A stretch of 64,000 nt of DNA from Nesterenkonia lacusekhoensis (lineage in GTDB: Bacteria; Actinomycetota; Actinomycetes; Actinomycetales; Micrococcaceae). The stretch spans positions 2,232,001 through 2,296,000 of the forward strand of contig NZ_JAGINX010000001.1 of NCBI RefSeq assembly GCF_017876395.1. Direction: 5' to 3'. The translations under genes and the position numbers were made by a program. The notes below the pieces were generated by a model. The model was not told the origin of the DNA, ran no database searches, and saw only the letters and a list, made by a program, of their open reading frames with translations. Positions 26,794-34,864 of this stretch are shown here, piece after piece (position 1 is the first letter of the stretch; each line of letters begins with the position of its first letter).

Positions 26794-28463
26794 TGAGTTC
26801 GATGCAGTTCTGGACCTTCCTGTTCCTGGTGCTGAGCTTCGGGCTCTACATCTACATCGCCTGGCGCTCCCGCGTGAAGGAGACCAAGGAGTTCTACGTC
26901 GCCTCTCAGGGCGTGCCCACAGTGGCCAACGGCATGGCGGTGGCGGCCGACTGGATGTCCGCGGCCTCCTTCATCGGCATGGCCGGCATGATCACCTTCA
27001 TGGGCTCCGACGGCGCGGTCTACCTGATGGGCTGGACCGGCGGCTTCGTGCTGCTGGCGCTGCTGCTGGCCCCCTACCTGCGCAAATGGGGGAAGTTCAC
27101 CGTCCCGGAGTTCGTGGGCGACCGCTACAGCGACAGCGTCCGGGTGATCGCCGCGATCAGCGCGATCGTGGTCTCCTTCACCTACGTGGTCGGTCAGATG
27201 ACCGGCGGCGGCGTGGTCTTCGCCCGGTTCCTGGGCCTCTCGGCCGAATGGGCCGTGGTGGTGGCCGCCGCGGTGATCTTCTTCTACGCCGTCCTGGGCG
27301 GGATGAAGGGCATCACCTACACCCAGGTGGCCCAGTACATCGTGCTGATCATCGCCTACGCGATCCCCGCAGTGGCGGTCTCCCAGCAGATCGGCGGCTT
27401 CCCGATCCCGCAGGTCACCTACGGCACCATCCTCTCCGAGCTGGATGCGCTGCGCACCGAGTTCGGTCTGCATGAGTTCACCGAGGCGTTCGCCGGACGC
27501 GACGGCGGCCAGCTGGACGTGTTCCTGGTGACGGCCTCGCTGATGCTCGGCACGGCTGGTCTGCCGCATGTGATCATCCGCTTCTACACCACCAAGACGG
27601 TGCGCGGTGCGCGATTCTCCGCCTTCTGGGCCCTGTTCTTCATCTCCCTGCTCTACCTGACGGCGCCGGCCGTCGGTGCGTTCACCAACCTGAACCTGCT
27701 GCAGGGCGCCCAAGGCTCCACGGCCGATGACCTGCCCTCCTGGATCAACCCCTGGGCAGAAGCCGGCTACGTGACGCTGAATGCGGAGGACGGCCTGATC
27801 AGCACCGTCTCGAACGACGCCGCCTCCGGGGCGGATCTGATCGTCTCCAACGACATCCTGGTCCTGGCCTCCCCGGAGATCGGTGGCCTGCCGGCTCCGA
27901 TCATCGGACTGATGGCGGCCGGTGGCATGGCCGCGGCACTGTCCACTGCGGCCGGTCTGCTGCTGGTCATCTCCTCCGCTGCCTCCCACGACATCTACTA
28001 CCGGATGATCTCCAAGGAGCAGGCTTCGGAGAAGACTCAGATGATGGTGGGGCGCCTGGCCATGACCGCGGCGGTGCTGGTGGCGATCTTCGCCGGACTG
28101 AACCCGCCGGCCTTCGTGGCCCAGGTGGTGGCGTTCGCCTTCGGACTCGCGGCCTCGACCTTCTTCCCGATCCTCATATTGGGCATCTTCTGGAAGAAGG
28201 CCAACGCCAAGGGCGCGGCCGCGGGCATGCTCACCGGCCTGGTGTTCAGCGCCGGCTACATGATCTACACCCTGGAGATCTTCGGCACCGGCGCCAACGA
28301 TCACATCCTCGGCATCTCGCCGGAGGGGATCGGAGCCCTCGGTGCGCTGGTGAACTTCACGGTCACGATCGTCGTCTCCAACCTCACCCGGCCGCCGAGC
28401 CACGAGGTCCAGGAGATGGTGGAGTCGATCCGCTACCCGTCCCAGCAGGCGACGAAGGTGTGA
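26793..28463 (+). CDS. Sodium:solute symporter (VC_2705 subfamily)
   Basis: SSS transporter, 556 aa, about 13 helices, with the core ETKEFYVASQGVPTVANGMA, DWMSAASFIGMAGMI and GTAGLPHVIIRFYTTK. It follows its DUF4212 subunit, with start and stop overlapping by one base. Members of this subfamily are usually assigned to acetate or other short carboxylates; the substrate here is inferred. It makes this locus carry two separate SSS systems around one LytS/LytTR pair. Confidence 0.92.
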   Translation: MSSMQFWTFLFLVLSFGLYIYIAWRSRVKETKEFYVASQGVPTVANGMAVAADWMSAASFIGMAGMITFMGSDGAVYLMGWTGGFVLLALLLAPYLRKWGKFTVPEFVGDRYSDSVRVIAAISAIVVSFTYVVGQMTGGGVVFARFLGLSAEWAVVVAAAVIFFYAVLGGMKGITYTQVAQYIVLIIAYAIPAVAVSQQIGGFPIPQVTYGTILSELDALRTEFGLHEFTEAFAGRDGGQLDVFLVTASLMLGTAGLPHVIIRFYTTKTVRGARFSAFWALFFISLLYLTAPAVGAFTNLNLLQGAQGSTADDLPSWINPWAEAGYVTLNAEDGLISTVSNDAASGADLIVSNDILVLASPEIGGLPAPIIGLMAAGGMAAALSTAAGLLLVISSAASHDIYYRMISKEQASEKTQMMVGRLAMTAAVLVAIFAGLNPPAFVAQVVAFAFGLAASTFFPILILGIFWKKANAKGAAAGMLTGLVFSAGYMIYTLEIFGTGANDHILGISPEGIGALGALVNFTVTIVVSNLTRPPSHEVQEMVESIRYPSQQATKV

Positions 28464-28488
28464 CCCCCTCCGTCTGACCAGCCAACTG

Positions 28489-28560
28489 CGATTCGAGCGG
28501 GGTTTTGGCCCTTTTGAGACGCGATCAGCGTTGATAAGGGCCGAAACCCCACTCGAATCT
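28489..28560. repeat. Intergenic palindromic repeat, copy 2
   Basis: Arms GATTCGAGCGGGGTTTTGGC and a near complement ending CTCGAATCTC surround a short spacer. It closely matches the repeat at 22137-22211 and may also end transcription of the symporter gene. Confidence 0.85.
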
Positions 28561-28570
28561 CATTAACGCG

Positions 28571-29389
28571 TCAAGACGCCCAGTCGGTCAGCTCGGCACC
28601 GGTGAGGACCTCGCCGGGGTGCGGCCCGGCGGCCCAGATGAGCTGTCCCTCGAAGTCCGTGAAGCCCTCGCCCGGAACTGCCGCGAAGGCCAGGTTCCCC
28701 TCCTCAAGAGCCGAGAGGACGGCGTCGGGCCCGGTGAGCAGACAGTTCTCAGGCTCCCCCACTGCCGTGAGCAGCGTGGAGGTGAGCTCCCGGGCGAACG
28801 CCATGCCGGCGTCATCGCCGAGGTTCATCAGCATCAGCCCCTGCGGGTTCAGCGCAGCCAAGACCTGGTCGAAGAACTCCGAGGAGACCAACGACGCCGG
28901 CGCTTCGGCGCTGTTGAACAGATCCACGATGATCACGTCGAAGCTGCGTCCGGCCAGCGCTCCGCCCGGAGCGAGGGCCTCGGCGGCATCGGCTACGACG
29001 TTCTCCGGAGTCACGGGCATGGGCAGATGCTCCAGGACGAAGTCGACCAGCTCCGGCTCGATGTCCACCACAGTCTGAGCGATGTCGGCAGAGCCTGACC
29101 ACTGCGCCTGGATCCAGCGCGGCAAGGTCAGTGCCCCAGCACCGAGGTGCAGGACCGACGCCGGCCGCTCGCCCCACAGCCGCGGAGCCACCGCCCGCAG
29201 CACCGAGCTCATCCGGTGGGTGTAGTCATGGAGGAGCCAGCTGGGATCCTCCACCTCCACATGGGACTGCTCGGCCATCTGATCCGGCGATGGGCCGGTG
29301 CTCAGCACCATCCCGGTCTCGGTGAGGTCGTCACGGCTGAGCTCGGCGAAGTGCCCGGAGAAGGAGAGCTGGATGCGTGCAATGGTCAT
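28571..29389 (-). CDS. Spermidine synthase-like methyltransferase-fold protein
   Basis: Soluble protein, 272 aa, with the polyamine synthase / class I methyltransferase fold. The nucleotide-binding region is SVLHLGAGALTLPRWI, followed by an acidic strand end (VVDIEPELVDF) and the DVIIVDLFNSAEAP block that replaces the catalytic Asp motif of true spermidine synthases. Actinobacteria hold many such PAPT-like proteins of unknown role, so I do not call it an active polyamine synthase. It ends the intact chromosome segment together with the next gene. Confidence 0.8.
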   Translation of the reverse strand: MTIARIQLSFSGHFAELSRDDLTETGMVLSTGPSPDQMAEQSHVEVEDPSWLLHDYTHRMSSVLRAVAPRLWGERPASVLHLGAGALTLPRWIQAQWSGSADIAQTVVDIEPELVDFVLEHLPMPVTPENVVADAAEALAPGGALAGRSFDVIIVDLFNSAEAPASLVSSEFFDQVLAALNPQGLMLMNLGDDAGMAFARELTSTLLTAVGEPENCLLTGPDAVLSALEEGNLAFAAVPGEGFTDFEGQLIWAAGPHPGEVLTGAELTDWAS

Positions 29390-29404
29390 CGCTGACTGTC
29401 CGAC

Positions 29405-30031
29405 TCAGTCCAAGGTTCCGGCACGGAAGGCTCGGGCTGATCCTTCCAGATCCTCGGCAGTGCCCAACAGCTGGTCCGCGCGGGATGTCAAGCGGCGTGC
29501 GTCCTCTGGGCTGGCGTCCTCATGCCGGCCGGCCCAGAGCGCCTGGCCGCGGGCGACCACACGGCAGAAGGCCGCGGCACGATCGAAGGCCACATCGATG
29601 TCCCCGGTGTACATCCCGGCCAGGACCATATCGGCCAGCCGGGTCATCTCTTCGGCGGTCGGCGGCTCAGGAACCCCTGCGACGGCATGGGGCACAGCAT
29701 CGCTGCGGCCCAGCCGGTAGTACTCCGACATCCTCTCCGCGTTCTTCTGGGTGGCCGCGCGGATGGCGTAGATCCGCCACAGGCTGCCGGCCAGAGAGCG
29801 CGGCGGAGAATCTGCCCAGAGCTCCGCGATCGCCTCGATGCCCTCAGTCTCAGCCAGCTTCACAAAGCGCTCGGTGATCTCCGGGTCCTCAGACTCGCGG
29901 CCGTGGAAGACCAGGGCATGAGCGGTGTCATGCGCGGCCTGCGAGATCGTGGCGGGGTCGGCACCGCCCTCCCGCTGGTCGAAGACGGCAGGTTCGGTGA
30001 ACTTAGGTCGCCGATGCGGCTGCGTGCTCAT
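29405..30031 (-). CDS. Conserved actinobacterial protein next to tRNA-Lys
   Basis: Soluble protein of 208 aa from ATG 30031, chosen for the GGAGAGGAGT ribosome site just upstream; longer forms lack one. It is mostly helical (AAHDTAHALVFHG, EEMTRLADMVLAGMYTG, FDRAAAFCRVVARG). No domain that I can name. It sits 220 bases from the tRNA-Lys 5' half and 15 bases upstream of the spermidine synthase-like gene, so the two are probably one transcript. Confidence 0.8.
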   Translation of the reverse strand: MSTQPHRRPKFTEPAVFDQREGGADPATISQAAHDTAHALVFHGRESEDPEITERFVKLAETEGIEAIAELWADSPPRSLAGSLWRIYAIRAATQKNAERMSEYYRLGRSDAVPHAVAGVPEPPTAEEMTRLADMVLAGMYTGDIDVAFDRAAAFCRVVARGQALWAGRHEDASPEDARRLTSRADQLLGTAEDLEGSARAFRAGTLD

Positions 30032-30251
30032 ACTGGGACTCCTCTCCCGGGGACTGCAGGGTCCGGGGCCCCTACTGTATTCCGCTGACGCGGGACCGCG
30101 CACCAACCCCCGCCCGACGCCGAGCCGCTCCTCTCGCCTGTCTGAACGGCGTCGCAGCCCGGGGTAAGGCGAGCTGACGACGCCGACTTCAGCGGCCGCA
30201 CCGGGTGCGATATCATCGGAAGTCGGCCTCATCGGCCACCACAACAGACCA

Positions 30252-30294
30252 GGGCCTTTAGCTCAGAGGTAGAGCATCGGACTTTTAATCCGCT
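30252..30294 (+). tRNA. tRNA-Lys(UUU), 5' half, split by the island
   Basis: The acceptor 5' strand GGGCCTT, D-arm and the anticodon arm with loop CTTTTAA (anticodon TTT) are intact. After the 13-bp core at 30282-30294 the sequence departs from any tRNA. The matching 3' half is at 58291-58332. Joined at the core, the halves give a well-folded 73-nt tRNA whose acceptor ends GGGCCTT and AGGGCCC pair. Confidence 0.93.
30282..30294 (+). repeat. attL core CTTTTAATCCGCT
   Basis: Thirteen bases identical to 58291-58303. It covers the anticodon loop and 3' anticodon stem of tRNA-Lys. Confidence 0.88.
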
Positions 30295-30398
30295 TGCCAA
30301 GGTGATCGGCCAACCTCTCAGTGATCCGCTAGATCCCCGTCATATCAACGATGCCAGGCCCTCCGGCAGCTTTCTTAGTGAGTGCCCAATGGCCGTCT

Positions 30399-30422
30399 GG
30401 TGGCCATTTTGGTGGCCATTTT
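30399..30422 (+). repeat. Candidate integrase arm sites, left end
   Basis: Two tandem GGTGGCCATTTT units about 105 bases inside the left core. A near-identical pair lies inside the right core at 58154-58177 in the same orientation. Position and tandem nature suit arm-type integrase sites; no binding is shown. Confidence 0.55.
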
Positions 30423-30450
30423 CTCGTGTGAGGCCATCAAAGCCACCGCA

Positions 30451-31164
30451 TCAAGACGGGCTTGGGGCGTACTTCCCTGTGTGGGGGATAGCAGGTACTT
30501 CATTCCCGCTGACGTGGGGCAGCTCCAAGGCACTCCTGATCCCATGCTGTAGCGCCAGGTCGTGTAAGAACCTTGCATTGGCCGCGTGTAGCTGCGGCTG
30601 GAGGTCTGGCTGAGGGTTGCTGATGATCAGCGCTTCGGGGGTTTGGTTTCTGCTGGCGAGGTGGTCCAGTGCCAGTTCAGTGTGGTTCTGTGTGCCCAGC
30701 CCGGAGTGTGTCACCAGAATCAGCATGGGCTTGATCCCGAAGGCATTGCCTCCGCGTTTAATGAGTTCCCAGAGCGTCAGTCCCTCTTCAGTTAATCGGA
30801 CAGTCAGCCCGCCTGATCCTTCGGCGATGAGAACATCCGTGGAACGCGTGTAGCTGGCCCACCGCTCGATATGCTCCTCGGCAGTTTTCAAGGGCTCACC
30901 GGTCACAGTGGATGCGTCTCGGGGTGCCATAGTAGGCGCGAGGCGCTGGCCTTCAGAGGTGGAGAGCAAGGTCGGCGTGCCGAGGTGCCGATGCACTGTG
31001 TCGATGTCCGCTGGGTCGTGAGAGTCAGCTTCTACGCCAGTCTGGACCGGCTTGTCGATATGGACTCGATGTCCACTCTGTAGGTAATGCTGGGCCAGTG
31101 CCGTCGTGGCGACAGTCTTGCCGATCTCAGTATCTATGCCGAGGACGCCGATCAGCAGCTTCAT
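30451..31164 (-). CDS. bioD: Dethiobiotin synthetase
   Basis: ATP-dependent carboxylase closing the ureido ring of dethiobiotin from DAPA and CO2, 237 aa. The P-loop is at the N terminus (GIDTEIGKTVATTAL, residues about 9-23), followed by KPVQTGV and the substrate loop IAEGSGGLTVRL. Last gene of the biotin operon; its start overlaps the bioF-P450 stop as ATGA (31161-31164). The stop is only 157 bases from the left island end. Codon use and GC look a little lower than the chromosome on the left, in line with transfer. Confidence 0.93.
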   Translation of the reverse strand: MKLLIGVLGIDTEIGKTVATTALAQHYLQSGHRVHIDKPVQTGVEADSHDPADIDTVHRHLGTPTLLSTSEGQRLAPTMAPRDASTVTGEPLKTAEEHIERWASYTRSTDVLIAEGSGGLTVRLTEEGLTLWELIKRGGNAFGIKPMLILVTHSGLGTQNHTELALDHLASRNQTPEALIISNPQPDLQPQLHAANARFLHDLALQHGIRSALELPHVSGNEVPAIPHTGKYAPSPS

Positions 31165-33515
31165 ATCTGGTGTCTTTCTCTCGAGTCAGTGCAGTCGTCT
31201 CCGGAAGTGACGAGCACCTGTTCCGGCGCCTGGAAGGACAGCAGTGAGGTCCAAACTGGCTCAGCTCCGGTGAGGCATGAGTGTGGCATGGCCTGTGCTG
31301 CCGTATGTACTGCAACGGTGGCTTCTTCTTCGGCCAATCCAGCGCCTAGGCAACGGTGCACGCCGTAGCCGAAGGCCAGGGACGGGTCAGAGTGATGCAT
31401 GCCGCTCAGCTGCAACAACACGTCATCGCCGGCCGCGACTTCAATATCGCCTGCAGCTGAGGGCAGTACCGTCGAATATTCTGCCTTGCGTCGCCAGGTC
31501 GGGACTGAAGATTGGTGAGCCAGAGACTTCTGCACCACGGAACGACTAGCAGCTTCGCCAGTGTCGGTGTTGCCGCAGGACTCCAGTAGGCCTGGATCTC
31601 CAAAGAGCCGGTAGAGGGCTGTGCTGATCAGCATGCTGGTGGTCTCCTGACCGGCGATGGTGAGGAAATAGCCGAAGGAGATGATCTTCGCTTCGGTGAT
31701 GCCGTGGGTCTTAAGAGCCCCGAAGAGCGTCTCAGGATCGTCAGTTTCACGAACCTGTTCCCGAAGCCAGTGATGGAATTCGACGGCCGACTCAGCCAGA
31801 CGTCGCTGACGCTGCGCGTCCGGCCAGCCCCAGAATAGTTCCAGGGAGTCCTGGCTCCATCGCTTCAGCTGATTAAACTCAGGTAGAGGCAGGCCCGTCA
31901 GCTCAGCCATAATCAGCGGCGGGAGTTTCCCCGCCAAGGAATCAGCCAGATCCACACTGCCGTGATCAGCATCCTGGGCGCACTGCTCGGCGAGGTCGGC
32001 AGCGACCTCTTGCATGCGGGGTGTGATCTGCTTGACTCTGCCCGGCGAGAAGAAGGGCGCGACCAGTTTGCGCACCTCACGGTGCCGCGGACCATCTGCA
32101 GAGGCGAGCACGGCCGGCAGTTGTAAGCCTTCACGGGCCAGGTATCGTCGGACTTGCCCGGTCAGCGGTTGAACTGCCGTCAGCGCGTTGGAGGCGGAGA
32201 ACCGTGGGGGGTCGCCCAGCACAGCTCGAATCGTCTCTGGATCCTGGAGAAGCACCTGGTCCGGCTTCTTCTCCGCTGGTCGGGCGTCGTCCTCTGCAAA
32301 GGGACATGCCGACGGTGCACCCCATGCCTTGGCCGCCACAGCAGCCACCTGGCCCAGCACCCGGGTCAGTTGTTGTGGGGGAAGATAAGACTTCAGCGTG
32401 ATCCGCAGCCTGGAGACGCCGTCAGGGACACTGGGCGGGCGGAAGCAGCCCACCAGGATGCCGAGGTCTCGTAGCTGTGATGCCGCGGCGGCAGCACTGG
32501 CGGCGTCGGGCATTCGCACGGAAACGATGGGAGAGGCTATCGGCTCAACATGCTGGGCCAGAATCGGGTTCCGAGTCAGCACTCGATCTGCGGTGCCCAT
32601 AGCTGCTTCCAGTCCGCGATGAGGCTTCTCGGTGCGGATCAGGCGAGCGGCTTCAGCGGCAGCTGCGGCCACAATCGGTGAAAGGCCGGTGTCAAAGATG
32701 AAGCTACGTGCAGTGTTGATCACGTGTGCTCGCCATGACGGTGCGTCTGCGCCGGCAATGAGCACCACCCCGCCCTGGCCGCCAAGACTCTTCGACAGGC
32801 TGGCCGTCATCAGTATGGGCGGGCTCTCGGAGGAGACGATGTCGAGCAGTTGAGCCTGCCCCAGTGCACTGCCGGCACCCAGTGTGCCGAGACTGTGTGC
32901 TTCATCGACCACCAACAGGGCCTCGTACCTCCGGCACAGTTCTGCGGCAGCTGCAAGGTCGGTGCTGTCGCCCAGCACTGAGTACACGGATTCGACGACG
33001 ACGGCAGCCCGCAGCTGCCTCTGCCAGGCAGCCTGCAGCAATCCCTCCAAACAGTCGAGGTCCTGATGAGCGAACGTGGATACCTGAGCAGAAGAGGCGA
33101 TCTTCGCGGCGTCGTGGAGACTGGCGTGAACGTGATCATCCAGGAAGAAGGCAGTGCGTGGCCCACCGACTGCGCTGAGCGCACCGAGGTTTGCCAGGTA
33201 GCCGGAGGAGAAGGTCACAGCAGCTTGGGCTCCGGTCAGGGCGCACAGCTGCTGCTCAGCGTGGTGGTGCGCCTCTGAGGTGCCGGTGACGACTCGTGAG
33301 GCGCCTGCACCCACCGGACCCTTCTCCGCCCAGGACCGCACGGCCTCTCGTAGTCGCGGGTGATTGCTGAGCCCGAGGTAATCATTGGAGGCCAGATCCA
33401 CCAGAGAAGGGTCAACAATGGCATCAGTTCGGTGAACCTGGCGGCGTTGCCGGACCCGGTTGCGCTCAGCGACCCACCTCTGCCAGGTTCCTGCCCTCTG
33501 CTCGGTCTTGCTCAC
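31161..33515 (-). CDS. bioF: BioF-cytochrome P450 fusion (8-amino-7-oxononanoate synthase + BioI-like domain)
   Basis: A 784-aa two-domain protein in one uninterrupted frame. Residues 1-395 are BioF, a PLP enzyme that joins pimeloyl thioester and L-alanine; DEAHS (204-208) and PLP Lys242 in SLSKSLGG are present. Residues about 418-784 are a cytochrome P450: C-helix HREVR (478-482), I-helix AGQETT (621-626) and haem ligand Cys722 in FGYGVHRCLG. BioI of Bacillus is a P450 that cleaves acyl-ACP to pimeloyl-ACP, BioF's substrate, so the fusion would join making and using pimelate. Oddities: the K-helix ExxR position reads KSLA (663-666), and about 18 residues of the meander are missing before the haem loop. 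The P450 may thus be atypical or decaying. Confidence 0.88.
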   Translation of the reverse strand: MSKTEQRAGTWQRWVAERNRVRQRRQVHRTDAIVDPSLVDLASNDYLGLSNHPRLREAVRSWAEKGPVGAGASRVVTGTSEAHHHAEQQLCALTGAQAAVTFSSGYLANLGALSAVGGPRTAFFLDDHVHASLHDAAKIASSAQVSTFAHQDLDCLEGLLQAAWQRQLRAAVVVESVYSVLGDSTDLAAAAELCRRYEALLVVDEAHSLGTLGAGSALGQAQLLDIVSSESPPILMTASLSKSLGGQGGVVLIAGADAPSWRAHVINTARSFIFDTGLSPIVAAAAAEAARLIRTEKPHRGLEAAMGTADRVLTRNPILAQHVEPIASPIVSVRMPDAASAAAAASQLRDLGILVGCFRPPSVPDGVSRLRITLKSYLPPQQLTRVLGQVAAVAAKAWGAPSACPFAEDDARPAEKKPDQVLLQDPETIRAVLGDPPRFSASNALTAVQPLTGQVRRYLAREGLQLPAVLASADGPRHREVRKLVAPFFSPGRVKQITPRMQEVAADLAEQCAQDADHGSVDLADSLAGKLPPLIMAELTGLPLPEFNQLKRWSQDSLELFWGWPDAQRQRRLAESAVEFHHWLREQVRETDDPETLFGALKTHGITEAKIISFGYFLTIAGQETTSMLISTALYRLFGDPGLLESCGNTDTGEAASRSVVQKSLAHQSSVPTWRRKAEYSTVLPSAAGDIEVAAGDDVLLQLSGMHHSDPSLAFGYGVHRCLGAGLAEEEATVAVHTAAQAMPHSCLTGAEPVWTSLLSFQAPEQVLVTSGDDCTDSRERHQI

Positions 33516-34864
33516 CCGTGCACCTCCTCGACAGCACCGCAGATGGCCGCGGTGATCGTGGCGACTTCTGCCTCATCACAGATATAAGGCGGCATGGTGT
33601 AGACCGCTCGGCGGAACGGGCGCACCCAGGCGCCTCTGTCCACCGCGGCGCGAGTCACCGCAGGAATATTCACAGGCTCGTGAAGTTCGACCACCCCGAC
33701 TCCGCCGAGAACTCTGACATCGGCAACACTGTGAAGCCGCCTCGCTGGGGAAAGCCCGTGGTGAAGGGAACGTTCAAGAGTGGAGACGGACTGGGGCCAG
33801 GGGTGCTGCGGGTTGTGCAGCAGCTTCAAAGAGGCCAGAGAGACCGCGCAGGCCAGAGGGTTGGCCATGAAGGTCGGACCATGCAGCAAGGCCCCCGGCA
33901 TGCCGGCCCCGGGCGTACTCACGGTAGAAGCGACGTCGTCTGTGACCAGAACAGCAGCCGCTGTCATAGTCCCTCCCGTGAGAGCCTTGCCGATGCACAT
34001 CACATCAGGGGAGACACCTGCCCATTCTGCGGCGAAGAAAGTCCCAGTGCGGCCGAACCCGGTGGCAATCTCGTCGAAGATAAGCAGCAGTCCATACTCG
34101 TTGCACACCTGGCGCATCACTTGTAGCGCCTCTGGGTGGTAGATATGCATCCCGCCGGCGCCTTGAAGCACCGGCTCGGCAATCAACGCGGTGAGTTCGT
34201 CCCGGTGGTCAGAGGCCAGTCGCCGCACCTCTGCAGCCCAGACTGCGAATTGGTCCGTGTCGGTCTGCCACTCACCGGTCTCTGGGCATCGCCGGGCTGC
34301 AGGTGGCCGGGGTGCGAAGACATGCTTAGGAACCAGGGCGTCGAAAGCGGCGTGCATCCCGTCCACCGGATCGCAGGTGGCCATGGCACCGATGGTGTCG
34401 CCATGGTAGCCCCCGCGCAGTGCTATCACCCGGTTGCGCTGGGTCCGGCCGGCAGCTGCCTGGTACTGGTATGCGATCTTCAGTGCGACTTCAACAGAGA
34501 CCGAACCGGAATCGGCGAGGAAGACTCGGGAGAGCCCTTCTGGGGCCACTGCTGTCAACTGTTCTGCCAGCTCCACAGCAGGCGAGTGGGTCAATCCACC
34601 GAACATGACGTGTGCGAACTTCTCCGCCTGGCGATTCAGCGCCGAGTTGAGCTCAGGGTGGGCATACCCGTGAACAGCAGCCCACCAGGACGACATCGCG
34701 TCCACCACACGGCGCGGGGCGGCTCCTCGGCCGTGTTGGTCACGGTCTGCCACGAGGTGCAGGTGGGCTCCCTCGGCTCCGATCACGGAGAAGAACTGTT
34801 CAGCGCCTGCCGGAGAATACGGGTGCCAGAGAAGGCGTTGGTCCTCGGAGAGCAGATCAGGCAT
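33512..34864 (-). CDS. bioA: Adenosylmethionine-8-amino-7-oxononanoate aminotransferase
   Basis: Class III PLP aminotransferase making DAPA (7,8-diaminopelargonate) with SAM as amino donor, 450 aa. Family features: LLWHPYSP at the N terminus, MSSWWAAVHGY, GGYHGDTIGAM, the DEIATGFGRTG Asp region and PLP Lys in CIGKALTGG. The start at ATG 34864 gives the conserved N terminus LLSEDQRLLWHPYSP. It overlaps the bioB stop by eight bases, and its stop overlaps the bioF-P450 start as ATGA. A C-terminal Arg motif (VRPFRRAVYTMPPYI) binds the substrate carboxylate in known BioA. Confidence 0.94.
   Translation of the reverse strand: MPDLLSEDQRLLWHPYSPAGAEQFFSVIGAEGAHLHLVADRDQHGRGAAPRRVVDAMSSWWAAVHGYAHPELNSALNRQAEKFAHVMFGGLTHSPAVELAEQLTAVAPEGLSRVFLADSGSVSVEVALKIAYQYQAAAGRTQRNRVIALRGGYHGDTIGAMATCDPVDGMHAAFDALVPKHVFAPRPPAARRCPETGEWQTDTDQFAVWAAEVRRLASDHRDELTALIAEPVLQGAGGMHIYHPEALQVMRQVCNEYGLLLIFDEIATGFGRTGTFFAAEWAGVSPDVMCIGKALTGGTMTAAAVLVTDDVASTVSTPGAGMPGALLHGPTFMANPLACAVSLASLKLLHNPQHPWPQSVSTLERSLHHGLSPARRLHSVADVRVLGGVGVVELHEPVNIPAVTRAAVDRGAWVRPFRRAVYTMPPYICDEAEVATITAAICGAVEEVHG

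Noticed and set aside
26712-28403. A 563-codon minus-strand frame rich in His, Gly and Asp
   Set aside because: Exact shadow of the SSS symporter; composition is the usual antisense artefact.
28571-29389. Active spermidine synthase (speE)
   Set aside because: The fold is present, but the catalytic Asp motif and aminopropyl-transfer residues are not convincingly kept and no polyamine genes are nearby.
30252-30294. Full tRNA-Lys at the left junction
   Set aside because: After the anticodon stem the sequence cannot form a T-arm or the acceptor 3' strand.
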